64,000 nucleotides of DNA from Micromonospora sp. CB01531 (GTDB lineage Bacteria > Actinomycetota > Actinomycetes > Mycobacteriales > Micromonosporaceae), in assembly GCF_001905095.1 (NCBI RefSeq), contig NZ_LWLS01000116.1:32705-96704 (forward strand), read 5' to 3'. The notes under the pieces are model-generated. The model worked only from the letters and a program-made list of their open reading frames with translations. It was not told the DNA's origin and did not search any database. The position numbers and the translations under genes were made by a program. Positions 18,731 through 26,946 of the stretch are shown here, in pieces (position 1 is the stretch's first letter; every line of letters starts with the position of its first letter).

Positions 18731-18807
18731 GCCGCCTTAGCTCAGTCGGCTAGAGCGACGCACTCGTAATGCGTAGGTCGACGGTTCGATTCCGTCAGGC
18801 GGCTCCA
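18731..18807 (+). tRNA. tRNA-Thr (anticodon CGT)
   Basis: A full cloverleaf is visible: acceptor GCCGCCT pairs with AGGCGGC, anticodon stem ACGCA/TGCGT with loop CTCGTAA and anticodon CGT at 18765-18767, T-arm GGTTCGATTCC, and CCA encoded at 18805-18807. The 3' half is repeated exactly at 59884, marking it as the attachment site of the prophage. Confidence 0.97.
18762..18805 (+). other. attL: left attachment repeat in tRNA-Thr
   Basis: 44 bp from the anticodon loop to the first C of CCA are identical to 59884-59927. The bases on both sides differ. An integrase gene ends 72 nt downstream. Confidence 0.92.
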
Positions 18808-18815
18808 CCAACGGG

Positions 18816-18859
18816 GAAGGCCCCGTGACCAGGCGAAACGCCAAGGTCGCGGGGCCTTC
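18816..18859. terminator. Hairpin between tRNA/attL and the integrase
   Basis: 15-bp arms (18816-18830 and 18845-18859) with one mismatch, followed by TTCTTCAT. It can end the integrase transcript and shield it from tRNA transcription. A similar hairpin follows the second attachment repeat. Confidence 0.75.
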
Positions 18860-18876
18860 TTCATGCCCGTTGGAGA

Positions 18877-20361
18877 TCAGCTCTGAGGCGGTTGGGTTGC
18901 GCTCTTGGGTTGCAGTAGCGCCGCCAGGTTGCCGTCCATCAGCGCGGAGACGGCCCGGTCCATGGCCTCCCGCTGCGTCTTCTTCGCCACGTCGACGTAG
19001 ATCCGAGTGGTCTTGATGTCGGTGTGGCCGAGGACCTCCTGGACCACGCTGATGTCGGCGCCGCTCGCCACGAGCATGGTGCCGGCCGTGTGCCGGGCCG
19101 CGTGGAGCTTCGCGTCGTCGACGCCCGCGCGGCGGAGCAGCTCCTCCCACGCCTTGTGATCCTGCCCCGCGTCGATCGGCCTCCCCCATGGCGTGGTGAA
19201 CACGAGCTCCTTCGGCGTCCACTTCAGCCCGAGGAGCTCGAACTCCTGCTGCTGCTTCTCCCGCCGCCTGCGGAGCAGCTCGACGAGCACGGCTGGCAGG
19301 GCGACCGGGCGGACGGATTCCTCGGTCTTCAGGTCCACCTCCTGGAGCCCGCCACCGACGCGCTGAGGGCACCGGCGGGCGTGCTCGATGCAGCCGGGCG
19401 GGCACAGCGGCGGGCAGGCCCGGGTGTGGCGGTTGCAGCCGTCCCCTGGGCGCCGGTGGGGGCAGAGGTGCGGCCGCGCGCGGCACGCTGCCGGGTCCTT
19501 GCAGCCGTGTACCCACGGCGGCCGGCACGGCTCGACCCGATGCTTCCCCTCGGTGCACTTCACCGGGTCGTCGCAGCCGTGCTGCCACGCCCGCCGCTGG
19601 AGCTGGGTCTCCAGCTCGAAGTACGGTTCCTCGCCCGCTGGCGGGTCGAGGTGTACTCGGGGCCACCGCAGCCCGAGCGTCTCGCCCTGCCGCGGCCCGG
19701 CGAGCAGGCCGAGAAGCCACCGCGCAGCCATGTCGTCGTTCAGCGCCATCTTGATGACGGCCTCCGTCTCGGCGATGGTCAGCGCGGCGACCTTCCGCCG
19801 GCGGTAGCTGGGCGGCTCGATCAGGCTAGCCACGTTCCTCGACGCCTTGCCCCGCCGAACGGCCGCTTTGAAGGCCACGCTGAGCATCCGGTGGGTCTTG
19901 TGGATCGTGCCCTGCGACACCGTCGGCGCCCGGTCCGCGCCGCGGCTGCCGCGCACGATCTTTGTGGCGGCCATCGCCGTGTACATCGCTTCGAGGTGTT
20001 CCGGCTCCAGGCGGCGGCGGGTTCCGTCGAGCTTCCACCCGCCGATGTGCGGGATGACGTAGTTGTTGATCAGCCCTCGGTAGGCGGTGTAGGTGCCGTA
20101 GGCGCGACGCGGCTTGATCACATGCTCCAGCCAGTGCGTCATCCACTGCTCGACGGTCTCGATCTTCTGCGGCACGCCGTGCCCGCGCTTCGTCCGGTCG
20201 AGGAGTTCGTCGACCTTCGCGGCCACCTCGGTGGCGGTCCGGCCCTTGCGGTGCTTGCGGTCCGGCTTGCCGTTCGGCTTGGTGCCGATGGTCACCCAGC
20301 AGTGGTACAGCCCGTCGCTGCCCAGGTAGATCGCGGGCCGGCGGTTGGGCTGTCGGGGCAT
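18877..20361 (-). CDS. int: Tyrosine recombinase (integrase) of prophage 1
   Basis: 494 residues. An N-terminal arm-binding region (about 10-60), a SAM-like core-binding domain (about 65-180), then the catalytic domain with Arg224 (AGPRQGE), His420-Arg423 (HAARH), His446 and nucleophile Tyr455 (TTRIYVDV). Between Arg224 and the HxxR box is an insert with 11 cysteines (Cys263 to Cys331), likely zinc-binding; the second integrase of the window has a matching insert. The gene reads towards attL, the usual place for a tRNA integrase. The repressor gene follows upstream with a 7-nt gap. Confidence 0.95.
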   Translation of the reverse strand: MPRQPNRRPAIYLGSDGLYHCWVTIGTKPNGKPDRKHRKGRTATEVAAKVDELLDRTKRGHGVPQKIETVEQWMTHWLEHVIKPRRAYGTYTAYRGLINNYVIPHIGGWKLDGTRRRLEPEHLEAMYTAMAATKIVRGSRGADRAPTVSQGTIHKTHRMLSVAFKAAVRRGKASRNVASLIEPPSYRRRKVAALTIAETEAVIKMALNDDMAARWLLGLLAGPRQGETLGLRWPRVHLDPPAGEEPYFELETQLQRRAWQHGCDDPVKCTEGKHRVEPCRPPWVHGCKDPAACRARPHLCPHRRPGDGCNRHTRACPPLCPPGCIEHARRCPQRVGGGLQEVDLKTEESVRPVALPAVLVELLRRRREKQQQEFELLGLKWTPKELVFTTPWGRPIDAGQDHKAWEELLRRAGVDDAKLHAARHTAGTMLVASGADISVVQEVLGHTDIKTTRIYVDVAKKTQREAMDRAVSALMDGNLAALLQPKSATQPPQS

Positions 20362-20368
20362 GGGCGCA

Positions 20369-20902
20369 TCACTCCTTGGCGAGGTGCCTCAACGTCGCGC
20401 GGATGATCGTCTTCTGCTCGGTAGGCACGTTGGGGTCAGTGAGCTTCCGCATGATCGCGCGGATGTCCGGGTCGACGGTCGGGTCCGGGGCGGTCGGCTG
20501 CCGGGAGTCGTCCCAGCCGAGGATCTGCCCGGCGGTGGTCACGGGGATGCCGAGGCCTCTGCAGAACGCCTGGACCTGCCGGCGCTGGGGTGACTCGACC
20601 TCGGCGCGGCGCCAACGGTAGATGGTGGAGCGGCCTACCTTGGCGTCCGGGTCGGCTTCCTTGATGGCCGCCTCGACGTCCTCAATGGACATCCCCCGCT
20701 CGCGGGCGCTTGCCAGCTCACGCCGGATGAACTGCGCGAATAGGCGGACCCGTGGGTCGTTGCTGGGCTGCGGCGGCGGCACGCCCCCACCATAGGTGCC
20801 GGATTCGGTACCCGTTTGCCGAGCGTGGCTCGATTGCCATTCCCGGCTCCGGCGGGCGACACGTGTCTGTGGGGTGAAGACACGCTCGTCTATGACCGTC
20901 AT
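20369..20902 (-). CDS. HTH repressor-like regulator next to the integrase
   Basis: 177 residues from ATG 20902. A central XRE-like helix-turn-helix has DAKVGRSTIYRWRRAE as recognition region. The C-terminal IMRKLTDPNVP segment recurs almost intact in the regulator at 61519-62085 of the second element. On the minus strand TACGCT (20909-20914) is 6 nt before the ATG, which fits a leaderless start; an in-frame GTG at 20908 would overlap that spacer. Divergent from the Xis-like gene with a palindrome between them, so it is the best immunity-repressor candidate. Confidence 0.75.
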   Translation of the reverse strand: MTVIDERVFTPQTRVARRSREWQSSHARQTGTESGTYGGGVPPPQPSNDPRVRLFAQFIRRELASARERGMSIEDVEAAIKEADPDAKVGRSTIYRWRRAEVESPQRRQVQAFCRGLGIPVTTAGQILGWDDSRQPTAPDPTVDPDIRAIMRKLTDPNVPTEQKTIIRATLRHLAKE

Positions 20903-20908
20903 GGCCAC

Positions 20909-20914
20909 AGCGTA
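20909..20914 (-). promoter_or_regulatory. -10 box, leaderless promoter of the repressor
   Basis: TACGCT on the minus strand, 6 nt from ATG 20902. No recognisable -35. Confidence 0.5.
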
Positions 20915-20955
20915 GGGCTATGAGCGCCGCCAGAGAGTGTCCGAAAGTACTAGCG

Positions 20956-20994
20956 TTGCCATAGTTGGCAATAGCGCAACATGCCTGCTAACTT
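20956..20994 (+). promoter_or_regulatory. Xis-gene promoter with overlapping operator
   Basis: -35 TTGGCA (20965-20970), 18-nt spacer, -10 TAACTT (20989-20994), then 7 nt to ATG 21002. The -35 lies in a palindrome TTGCCA-TAGT-TGGCAA at 20956-20971. The 21 bases 20956-20976 recur with 19/21 identity at 59798-59818 near the other prophage end. A protein bound here would block the early promoter. Confidence 0.7.
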
Positions 20995-21001
20995 CAGTGC
21001 C

Positions 21002-21286
21002 ATGAACGGCAATCAGGGAGCCGAGGGCGGCACCAGACCGCAACTCGTCATCCAGACCCCACCCCGTGTGCTGCGCCTCCCGGCCGCCGGCCAGTTCCTC
21101 GGCGGCATCAATCGGCAGACCGTCGCTCGGCTGATCCGTGAGGGCGAGCTGGAGGCGGTCTACATCGGTGGCACCCGCATGGTCTGCCGCCTGTCCTGCG
21201 AGGCGTACGTCGAGCGGCAGAAGAAGAAGGCAAAGGCCGAGGCCGCTCGGCAGGACAGCGACGCCGGCGTGCTGGCCGCTGCCTGA
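21002..21286 (+). CDS. xis: Excisionase-like HTH protein of prophage 1
   Basis: 94 residues. A MerR/excisionase-type winged helix: PAAGQFLGGINRQTVARLIR, then REGELEAVYIGGTR, then a basic C-terminal helix. It is the first rightward gene, divergent from the repressor. ATG 21002 is preferred over ATG 20981 because a good -35/-10 pair ends 7 nt before it and no ribosome-binding site precedes either codon. It could be a Cox/Xis-type directionality factor or an early activator. Confidence 0.7.
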   Translation: MNGNQGAEGGTRPQLVIQTPPRVLRLPAAGQFLGGINRQTVARLIREGELEAVYIGGTRMVCRLSCEAYVERQKKKAKAEAARQDSDAGVLAAA

Positions 21287-21353
21287 ACGAACGAAGCCCC
21301 CGCTGACACGGGGGCTCCCACCCGGACACCCCAGCCCTAACCAAGGAGTCCAG

Positions 21354-21600
21354 ATGCACACGCAGCCTACCGTCCAGGCCGACGCGGAGCAGCCGCGCGA
21401 CTGGCATTTCACCTTCGGTGGCCGCCGCGACCCGGGAGGTCACGAGCGGCAGCTTCAAGTACGAGGCGTGCTGCCGGATCGGGGCGCTGGAGGTGGAGGC
21501 GTTTACCCACGCCCCGGCGCCGGAGGACCCGGAGAAGGCGGCGATGCGCGCCCGGCTCGCCGAGCTGGAGGCGCAGCTCGCCGAAGGCGGCCCGAAGTGA
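21354..21600 (+). CDS. Small early gene with a possible +1 frameshift
   Basis: ATG 21354 follows AGGAG at ideal spacing and reads MHTQPTVQADAEQPRDWHFTFG. After about 21415 that frame turns into low-complexity Gly/Arg sequence, while the +1 frame (first possible GTG 21418, no ribosome-binding site) reads as an acidic helical protein ending AELEAQLAEGGPK at 21600. A +1 shift around 21415-21420 would join the halves into about 82 residues. It may be a mutation, a programmed shift or two separate peptides. The stop overlaps the GTG of the next gene. Confidence 0.45.
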
Positions 21601-21914
21601 CCCCGACCTGGCCGGCCGTCGCTGACATCCCCGAGCTGACCCCGCAGCTCCCGCCCACCGGCGACGCCTTCCCGGTGCGCCGCGACCCGGCCCTCGGCCC
21701 CGAGGCGACCACGGAGCAGCTCCTCCAGGAGTCCCAGCTGATCACCCTCGGCATCGACCCCCTCTGCGGGCACCTGCCCGGCCATTGGTGCGACGACGAG
21801 TGCGCCTACTGGCGGGGCGTCGTCCTGGGCGAGTACGACGCCCCGGAGGGCATGGAGGCGGTCGTGGAGCAGGTCCGCGCCAGGTACGCCGCAACCCGGG
21901 GGGCAGCCGCGTGA
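21597..21914 (+). CDS. Small early phage protein, Cys/His motif
   Basis: 105 residues from GTG 21597, which overlaps the preceding stop (GTGA). It contains CGHLPGHWCDDEC, a possible zinc-binding group, then a helical tail. No family recognised. Overlapping stop/start junctions tie it into the early operon. Confidence 0.65.
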   Translation: MTPTWPAVADIPELTPQLPPTGDAFPVRRDPALGPEATTEQLLQESQLITLGIDPLCGHLPGHWCDDECAYWRGVVLGEYDAPEGMEAVVEQVRARYAATRGAAA

Positions 21915-22186
21915 GCCGCGCCGAGACGTACCTCCTCGCCATCGCGTTCGTGCTCTTCGCCGCCCTCGTGATCGTGATCGCGCTCGGCCGGATCGACGCC
22001 CGCGCCATCACCCGGCTCACCGAGGACAAGGCCGCCCTCCACCGGCAGGTCCGCCACTACCGGGAGCGCAACGCGGAGCTTCGCGACGCGCTCGACGCCC
22101 AGGCCGCCGGCGAGCCGTCCCTCACCGAGGCGGTCACCGCCACCATCGCCGACCTACCGCTGACCTACCCGGGAGACCCCCGATGA
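21911..22186 (+). CDS. Small membrane-anchored coiled-coil protein
   Basis: 91 residues from GTG 21911 (GTGA overlap). One N-terminal transmembrane helix (YLLAIAFVLFAALVIVIAL) then a charged helix (about 35-65) likely to coil. Function unknown; comparable small membrane proteins are common in actinophage early operons. Confidence 0.65.
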   Translation: MSRAETYLLAIAFVLFAALVIVIALGRIDARAITRLTEDKAALHRQVRHYRERNAELRDALDAQAAGEPSLTEAVTATIADLPLTYPGDPR

Positions 22187-22341
22187 CCACCGTCCGAGAC
22201 CGACTCACCCACCTGCTCCACCGCGACCAGCAGCCGGAGCAGCCCGACGAGATCGAGCAGTGGATCGCCGACCTCGGCCGTGAGCCCGCGGCCGGGCTGG
22301 AGACCGACACCACCGACACGACCCAGGGAGCCGAGCAGTGA
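22183..22341 (+). CDS. Very small early protein
   Basis: 52 residues, MTTVRDRLTHLLHRDQQPEQ to the acidic, Thr-rich C-terminus. ATGA overlaps with the preceding gene and GTGA with the next make it part of a coupled run. Acidic after the first helix; no domain recognised. Confidence 0.55.
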   Translation: MTTVRDRLTHLLHRDQQPEQPDEIEQWIADLGREPAAGLETDTTDTTQGAEQ

Positions 22342-23645
22342 CCGCCCTGCGTACCCGACGCCCCACCGGCCGCGTGCCGTGGCCGCTCATCCTCGTCGAG
22401 GGCGGCGAGAAGGCCGGCAAGAGCTGGGCTGCCGCCGTCCTGTCCGCCTCTGCCAAGGTCGGCCAGACCTACTGGCTGGATCTCGGCGAGGGAGCCGCTG
22501 ACGAGTACGGCGCCATCCCCGGCAGCCGCTACGAGGTCATCGAGCACGACGGCTCGTGGGGGCAGATCTTTGGTGCCGTCGAGGCCGTACGCGACCTCGC
22601 CCGGCAGGCCGCCGACGCCGGACAGCCCCCCGTCGTCCTGGTCATCGACTCGATGACCGCTGAGTGGGAGCTGCTCAAGAGCCTGGCCGACCACGCCGCC
22701 AGGGAACGCTACTTCGAGAAGAAGAAGCGGCGCCTCCCGGCCGACGTGGAGCCCACGATCTCCATGGACCTGTGGAACGAGGCCAACGGCCGGCACCGCA
22801 AGCTCATGACGCTGCTGATGACCATGCCGGGCATTGTCGTCATGACCGCCCGTGGCAAGGAGACCGCGGCGCTCGACGCCAACGGGCGGCCGATCGAGCG
22901 GACCAAGGAATACAAGGTCGAGGGTCAGAAGACTCTCGCCTTCGATGCGAGCTGCTGGGTTCGGCTGTCCCGCGATGCCAAGCCGATCGTCGTGGGTGCC
23001 CGGTCGGTGCACACCGGTATCCGACCCGGCGTCGACGAGCCGCAGGAGCTGCCGGCGGACTGGTCGCTGGAGTGGCTGATCTTCGAGGCGCTGCGCTGCG
23101 ACCCGGGTACGGCCCACGTGCGGGACCTGACGCCGCTGGCGACCTCGGACGACTCGTTCGGCCGCGATACCGACGAGCGGCCCGTGTCGGGCCCACCGGC
23201 CAGCCGTCCCGTGTCCGGCCCGCCCGCGGCGCTGTCCGCCGCCGCCACCGGCCTGCTCGACGACCTCAAGCAAGCCACCGACGAGACCGGCCTCCGGCGG
23301 ATCTGGAAGGCCGCCGGCGACGCCGCCAAGGACAGCCGGATCAGCCCGGCCGAACTCGAGCACTTCCGCACCCAGTGGAAGGCCCGCAAGGACGAGCTCT
23401 TCCCGCCGCAGCCGAAGAACCCGGCCAACGACCCGGCTCGCCGCCGGATGTTCGCGCTGCTCGGCCAGGCCGACATCACGGACCGGGACGAGCGCCTCGC
23501 CTACGTCAGCGACATCGCCGGCCGGGAGGTCGCTAGCACCAACGACCTGACCGATGACGAGGTCAGCCGCGTGATCGAGCGGACCGAGTCGTGCATCGCG
23601 CAGAACACCCCGCCCGCCCAGACCGAGATGGAGATGGCCGGATGA
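22338..23645 (+). CDS. RecA-like AAA ATPase (Sak4-type single-strand annealing ATPase)
   Basis: 435 residues. Walker A GGEKAGKSW near the N-terminus and Walker B VVLVIDSM define a phage RecA-like NTPase, best matching the Sak4 group that works with SSB in phage recombination. The C-terminal part (from about residue 290) has a Pro/Ser linker with two PVSGPPA copies and a helical region. Directly upstream of a UvrD-type helicase with a 4-nt overlap, consistent with a replication and recombination module. Confidence 0.75.
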   Translation: MTALRTRRPTGRVPWPLILVEGGEKAGKSWAAAVLSASAKVGQTYWLDLGEGAADEYGAIPGSRYEVIEHDGSWGQIFGAVEAVRDLARQAADAGQPPVVLVIDSMTAEWELLKSLADHAARERYFEKKKRRLPADVEPTISMDLWNEANGRHRKLMTLLMTMPGIVVMTARGKETAALDANGRPIERTKEYKVEGQKTLAFDASCWVRLSRDAKPIVVGARSVHTGIRPGVDEPQELPADWSLEWLIFEALRCDPGTAHVRDLTPLATSDDSFGRDTDERPVSGPPASRPVSGPPAALSAAATGLLDDLKQATDETGLRRIWKAAGDAAKDSRISPAELEHFRTQWKARKDELFPPQPKNPANDPARRRMFALLGQADITDRDERLAYVSDIAGREVASTNDLTDDEVSRVIERTESCIAQNTPPAQTEMEMAG

Positions 23646-25360
23646 GCCACACCCCGACCCCGGAGCAGGACGCGATCGTTGAGGGCGGCCTGACCGGCGA
23701 CGACATCACCATCGAGGCCGGCGCCGGTACCGGCAAGACCAGCACCCTCAAGCTGTTCGCCCGGGCCGCTGGCCGCAAGCGCGGTGCGTACCTCGCCTAC
23801 AACAAGTCGATCGCCACCGACGCGGCCAAGGAGTTCCCCTCCACCGTCGTCTGCAAGACCGCGCACTCCTTTGCCTACGGCGCGGTCGGCCGCCAATACG
23901 CGCATCGCCTCAACGGGCCCCGGGTGCCCGCACGGCAGGCCGCCATCATCCTCGGCCTCAACGAGCCGGTGAAGGTCGGCGAGACGATGCTCGCGCCGCA
24001 GCAGCTCGCCCGCTTGGTCGCCGAGACCATCCAGCGGTTCTGCTACAGCGACGACCGGCAGATCCAGCGAATGAACGTGCCGCTGGTCAACGGCCTCGAC
24101 AAGGCCGGCCAGGCGGAGCTCGCCAAGTACCTCGTCCCGATCGCCCAGAAGGCGTGGGACGACGACCTCACCCAGCTCAACGGGCAGCTCCGGTACACGC
24201 ACGACTGCTACCTCAAGCAGTGGATCCTCACCGACCCGGTAATCCACGCCGACTACGTCCTCCTCGACGAGGCGCAGGACTCCAACCCCGCGGTCGCCGG
24301 GCTCGTCTCCCGTCAGCCCGCCCAGCGGATCCTCGTCGGCGACCGCGCCCAGGCCATCTACGGCTGGCGCGGCGCCACCGACGCGATGGCCAGCTTCGAC
24401 GGCCGCCGCTTCCAGCTGAGCCAGTCCTTCCGCTTCGGGCCGGCAGTGGCGGCTGAGGCCAACAAGTGGCTGTCGCTGCTCGACAACACCGACCTACGGC
24501 TGACCGGCTACGAGCGGATCCAGTCCCGCGTGGAGCCCCTCGACGCCCCGGACGCCGTGCTGTGCCGGTCCAACGCCGGCGCCATCATCCGCGTCATCGA
24601 CGCCCTCGGGCAGGGCCGCCGCGCCGCGCTGGTCGGCGGCGGCAACGACATCCGGCGGATGGCCGAGGCCGCCGAGCGGCTCCAGGCCGGCATCCCCACC
24701 GACCACCCCGACCTGTTCGCCTTCACCAGCTGGCGGGAGGTCCAGGAGTACGTCGAGATGGACGCGGGCGGCTCCGACCTGCGCGTGTTCGTCCGCCTCA
24801 TCGACAAGCACGGCGCCCGCGAGGTCATGCGGGTGTGCGACGCCCTGGTCGACGAGCGGTACGCCGACACCATCGTGTCGACAGCGCACAAGGCAAAGGG
24901 CCGCGAGTGGGGCCGGGTGCTGATCGCGGACGACTTCCCGGAGCCGAAGGTCAAGGAGGACGGATCGACCCGGATCGCCCGGGACGAGGTGATGTTGGCG
25001 TACGTCGCGGTGACCAGGGCTCAGCAGGTGCTCGACCGGTACGGCCTGTCCTGGGTGGACCGGTACGCCGGCGGCCCCGTGCCGGCCGCCGCGCCGGTGC
25101 CGGTGGTGGGGAAGGTGCACCCGGAGCACGCGATTCTGCCGGACGCGCCGGACCCCCTCGCGGAACTGGCCGGAATTTCAGACGACGCCGACACGATGCC
25201 GCTCGTGGAGCACCCTGCCGACGTCATCGCCGAGGAGCTGACCGGCCCCACCCCGGCGCCCGGTGCGGGCTGCACGGGAGGGCGGCCGTGCTTCCTGTGC
25301 GACCCGGCGGTCCGCGCCACCTGGCCGGCACCGGTGACCGCCGGAGCGAGCCGTGGCTGA
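23642..25360 (+). CDS. UvrD/Rep-family superfamily 1 DNA helicase
   Basis: 572 residues. Motif I IEAGAGTGKTSTL, motif II LLDEAQDSNP, motif III VGDRAQAIYGWRGA, motif IV-like FRFGP, motif V STAHKAKGREW and motif VI LAYVAVTRAQQ are all seen, so it should be an active 3'-5' translocase. The C-terminus adds a short segment with CTGGRPCFLC that could bind metal. ATG 23642 overlaps the ATPase stop. Confidence 0.9.
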   Translation: MSHTPTPEQDAIVEGGLTGDDITIEAGAGTGKTSTLKLFARAAGRKRGAYLAYNKSIATDAAKEFPSTVVCKTAHSFAYGAVGRQYAHRLNGPRVPARQAAIILGLNEPVKVGETMLAPQQLARLVAETIQRFCYSDDRQIQRMNVPLVNGLDKAGQAELAKYLVPIAQKAWDDDLTQLNGQLRYTHDCYLKQWILTDPVIHADYVLLDEAQDSNPAVAGLVSRQPAQRILVGDRAQAIYGWRGATDAMASFDGRRFQLSQSFRFGPAVAAEANKWLSLLDNTDLRLTGYERIQSRVEPLDAPDAVLCRSNAGAIIRVIDALGQGRRAALVGGGNDIRRMAEAAERLQAGIPTDHPDLFAFTSWREVQEYVEMDAGGSDLRVFVRLIDKHGAREVMRVCDALVDERYADTIVSTAHKAKGREWGRVLIADDFPEPKVKEDGSTRIARDEVMLAYVAVTRAQQVLDRYGLSWVDRYAGGPVPAAAPVPVVGKVHPEHAILPDAPDPLAELAGISDDADTMPLVEHPADVIAEELTGPTPAPGAGCTGGRPCFLCDPAVRATWPAPVTAGASRG

Positions 25361-25613
25361 CGTCATCCAGTTCCCCGGGGCCGGCACGGTGCCGGCCCTG
25401 GGGCCCCGGGCGGTCCCCGCCGACCTGGACGGCATGGGGGAGCGGTACATCGCGTACTGCGAGGCCCGCGACAGCGGCCGGGAGGACGAGGCCAACAAGC
25501 TGGCCCGCGCCGTCGCCGACGACGTGCCGGCCTGGCTGGGCGAGGTCGCCCGCGTCGAGGCACTCCGCCAGGAGCTGGCGGCCGAGGTGAACCGGCTGAA
25601 GGGCGGCGCGTGA
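25353..25613 (+). CDS. Small acidic/helical early protein
   Basis: 86 residues from GTG 25353, overlapping the helicase end by 8 nt. Starts MADVIQFPGAG and ends in a charged helix with heptad character (VEALRQELAAEVNRLK). No family recognised. Confidence 0.65.
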   Translation: MADVIQFPGAGTVPALGPRAVPADLDGMGERYIAYCEARDSGREDEANKLARAVADDVPAWLGEVARVEALRQELAAEVNRLKGGA

Positions 25614-25813
25614 TGGCCGCTCGACGAACCCTGAACAACTTCGGCCGGCAGCGGGCCGCCGTGCCGACCGTCATCGGCCGCTGCAAGGTCTACGGCGACC
25701 CCATCCGCACCGGCGACGACACCGTCTGGCTGGCCGAGCCGGTGGGCCTGTCCCACCGGGAATGCAAGCAGCGTGCCGACGCCGCGGCCGTGCTCGAGGA
25801 CGGGGCTCCGTGA
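25610..25813 (+). CDS. Small basic early protein
   Basis: 67 residues. GTG 25610 or ATG 25613 may start it; GAAGGG upstream suits either. Contains CKVYGDPIRTGDDTVWL and HRECKQRADAA, giving two cysteines and a His. No family recognised. Confidence 0.6.
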   Translation: MMAARRTLNNFGRQRAAVPTVIGRCKVYGDPIRTGDDTVWLAEPVGLSHRECKQRADAAAVLEDGAP

Positions 25814-26118
25814 TGGCCACGCCGACCTGCCTCGACACCATCTGCACTTGCGGCTGCGCCAAGGCCTGCCATCGGGCCGCACTGCGATGGGGCCAGAAGA
25901 CCTGGGAGAAGTGCCGTCACTGCGACGACTGCCAGGAGTTCACTTCAGGGCCGGCCCGCCGGCGGCCGCCGGAGCCCGAGGTGCTGGACCGGCAGGAACG
26001 ATGGGCGTGCCGGGCCTGCGGCGCCCGCTACGGCAAGCCGTACGGCGACCACGAGTGCGGGCCGCTGACCCCCGTCACGGTCACCATCGCGGTCCGGACG
26101 CCGGAGGTGGCCCGGTGA
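25813..26118 (+). CDS. Cysteine-rich zinc-binding-like early protein
   Basis: 101 residues with eleven cysteines in pairs (CTCGC near residue 12, CRHCDDC near 40, CRACG near 72). This suggests one or two zinc ribbons. ATG 25813 shares its A with the preceding stop; an in-frame GTG is one codon earlier. Function unknown. Confidence 0.6.
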   Translation: MATPTCLDTICTCGCAKACHRAALRWGQKTWEKCRHCDDCQEFTSGPARRRPPEPEVLDRQERWACRACGARYGKPYGDHECGPLTPVTVTIAVRTPEVAR

Positions 26119-26312
26119 GCCGCCGCCAGCGCCGCCGCCCGGGGCGTACCCATCCGTACACCCCGTCCGGGGTGATCCCCGCCGACCACAACGGGCTGAA
26201 GCCGTGCATCTGCGGCCGGGCCAAGGCCAACGCCGTGCACGACCAGCGGGTGTCCGCCGAGGTGGAAGCCGCCCAGGCCGAACACCTCCGCCGGATCGGA
26301 GACGACCTGTGA
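26115..26312 (+). CDS. Small basic early protein
   Basis: 65 residues from GTG 26115 (GTGA overlap). A basic start (MSRRQRRRPGR), a CICGRAKANAVHD segment, then a helix. CxCGxxKxNxxH segments occur in other small actinophage proteins; no function known. Confidence 0.6.
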   Translation: MSRRQRRRPGRTHPYTPSGVIPADHNGLKPCICGRAKANAVHDQRVSAEVEAAQAEHLRRIGDDL

Positions 26313-26506
26313 TCGGCCAGTGGATCGGCGCGAGCATCCTCCTCGGCCGCCCCGTGCCCGCCGACAGGCCGTACCCGCACATCTGCGGGTCGGTGATGGC
26401 CGCCGGGCTGATGACGGGCCGGCCGGTCCGGGTCGGCCACCGGGACTGTGCGGCGTGCGCCCAGATCGCCGCCGCGGCCAACGTGCGCATGGGAGACGAC
26501 CGGTGA
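26309..26506 (+). CDS. Small early protein with CxxC
   Basis: 65 residues from GTG 26309 (GTGA overlap). Contains HICGSVMAAGLMTGRPVRVG and CAACAQIAAAANVRMG. Possibly metal-binding, otherwise unassigned. Confidence 0.55.
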   Translation: MIGQWIGASILLGRPVPADRPYPHICGSVMAAGLMTGRPVRVGHRDCAACAQIAAAANVRMGDDR

Positions 26507-26946
26507 ACGACTGCCCCGCCCGCCACCACGGCACCTGGTACGCCTACCTCCGCCTCGGCTGCACCCACCCGGAGGCCCGAGATGCCTACCTGGCGCACAA
26601 GCGGCGAGAGAACCGCCGCCGCCCATACATCCGTGGCCGGATGAGCAACCGCGGTTCTCGCCGCGGCCCGGTCGACCCGATGGCCGTCGATCGGGCTGTT
26701 GGGGGTGACCGGGCGCTGCGGCTGACCGTCGACGAGCGCCAGGCCGCCATCGACGTCCTCGACGCACAGGGCCTGTCCGCCAACGCGATCGCCATCCGCC
26801 TCGGCATCAGCGCCCGCACCGTCCATCGTCGGCGCTCCGCCCGCGCCCGCCAGATGGAGGCCGGCCTGCTGATCGAGCGCTTTGGGCCGCTCGACGACAT
26901 CGAGAACGAGTCTTCCCACCGGACCGAGGAGGCCCGAGCCGCATGA
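26503..26946 (+). CDS. HTH DNA-binding early protein
   Basis: 147 residues. The N-terminal part has a Cys/His group (CPARHHGTW...CTHPEARDAY) seen in small actinophage proteins; the C-terminal part is a helix-turn-helix, AIAIRLGISARTVHRRR. It could regulate early or late transcription. GTGA overlap upstream and ATGA overlap downstream keep it in the operon. Confidence 0.65.
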   Translation: MNDCPARHHGTWYAYLRLGCTHPEARDAYLAHKRRENRRRPYIRGRMSNRGSRRGPVDPMAVDRAVGGDRALRLTVDERQAAIDVLDAQGLSANAIAIRLGISARTVHRRRSARARQMEAGLLIERFGPLDDIENESSHRTEEARAA

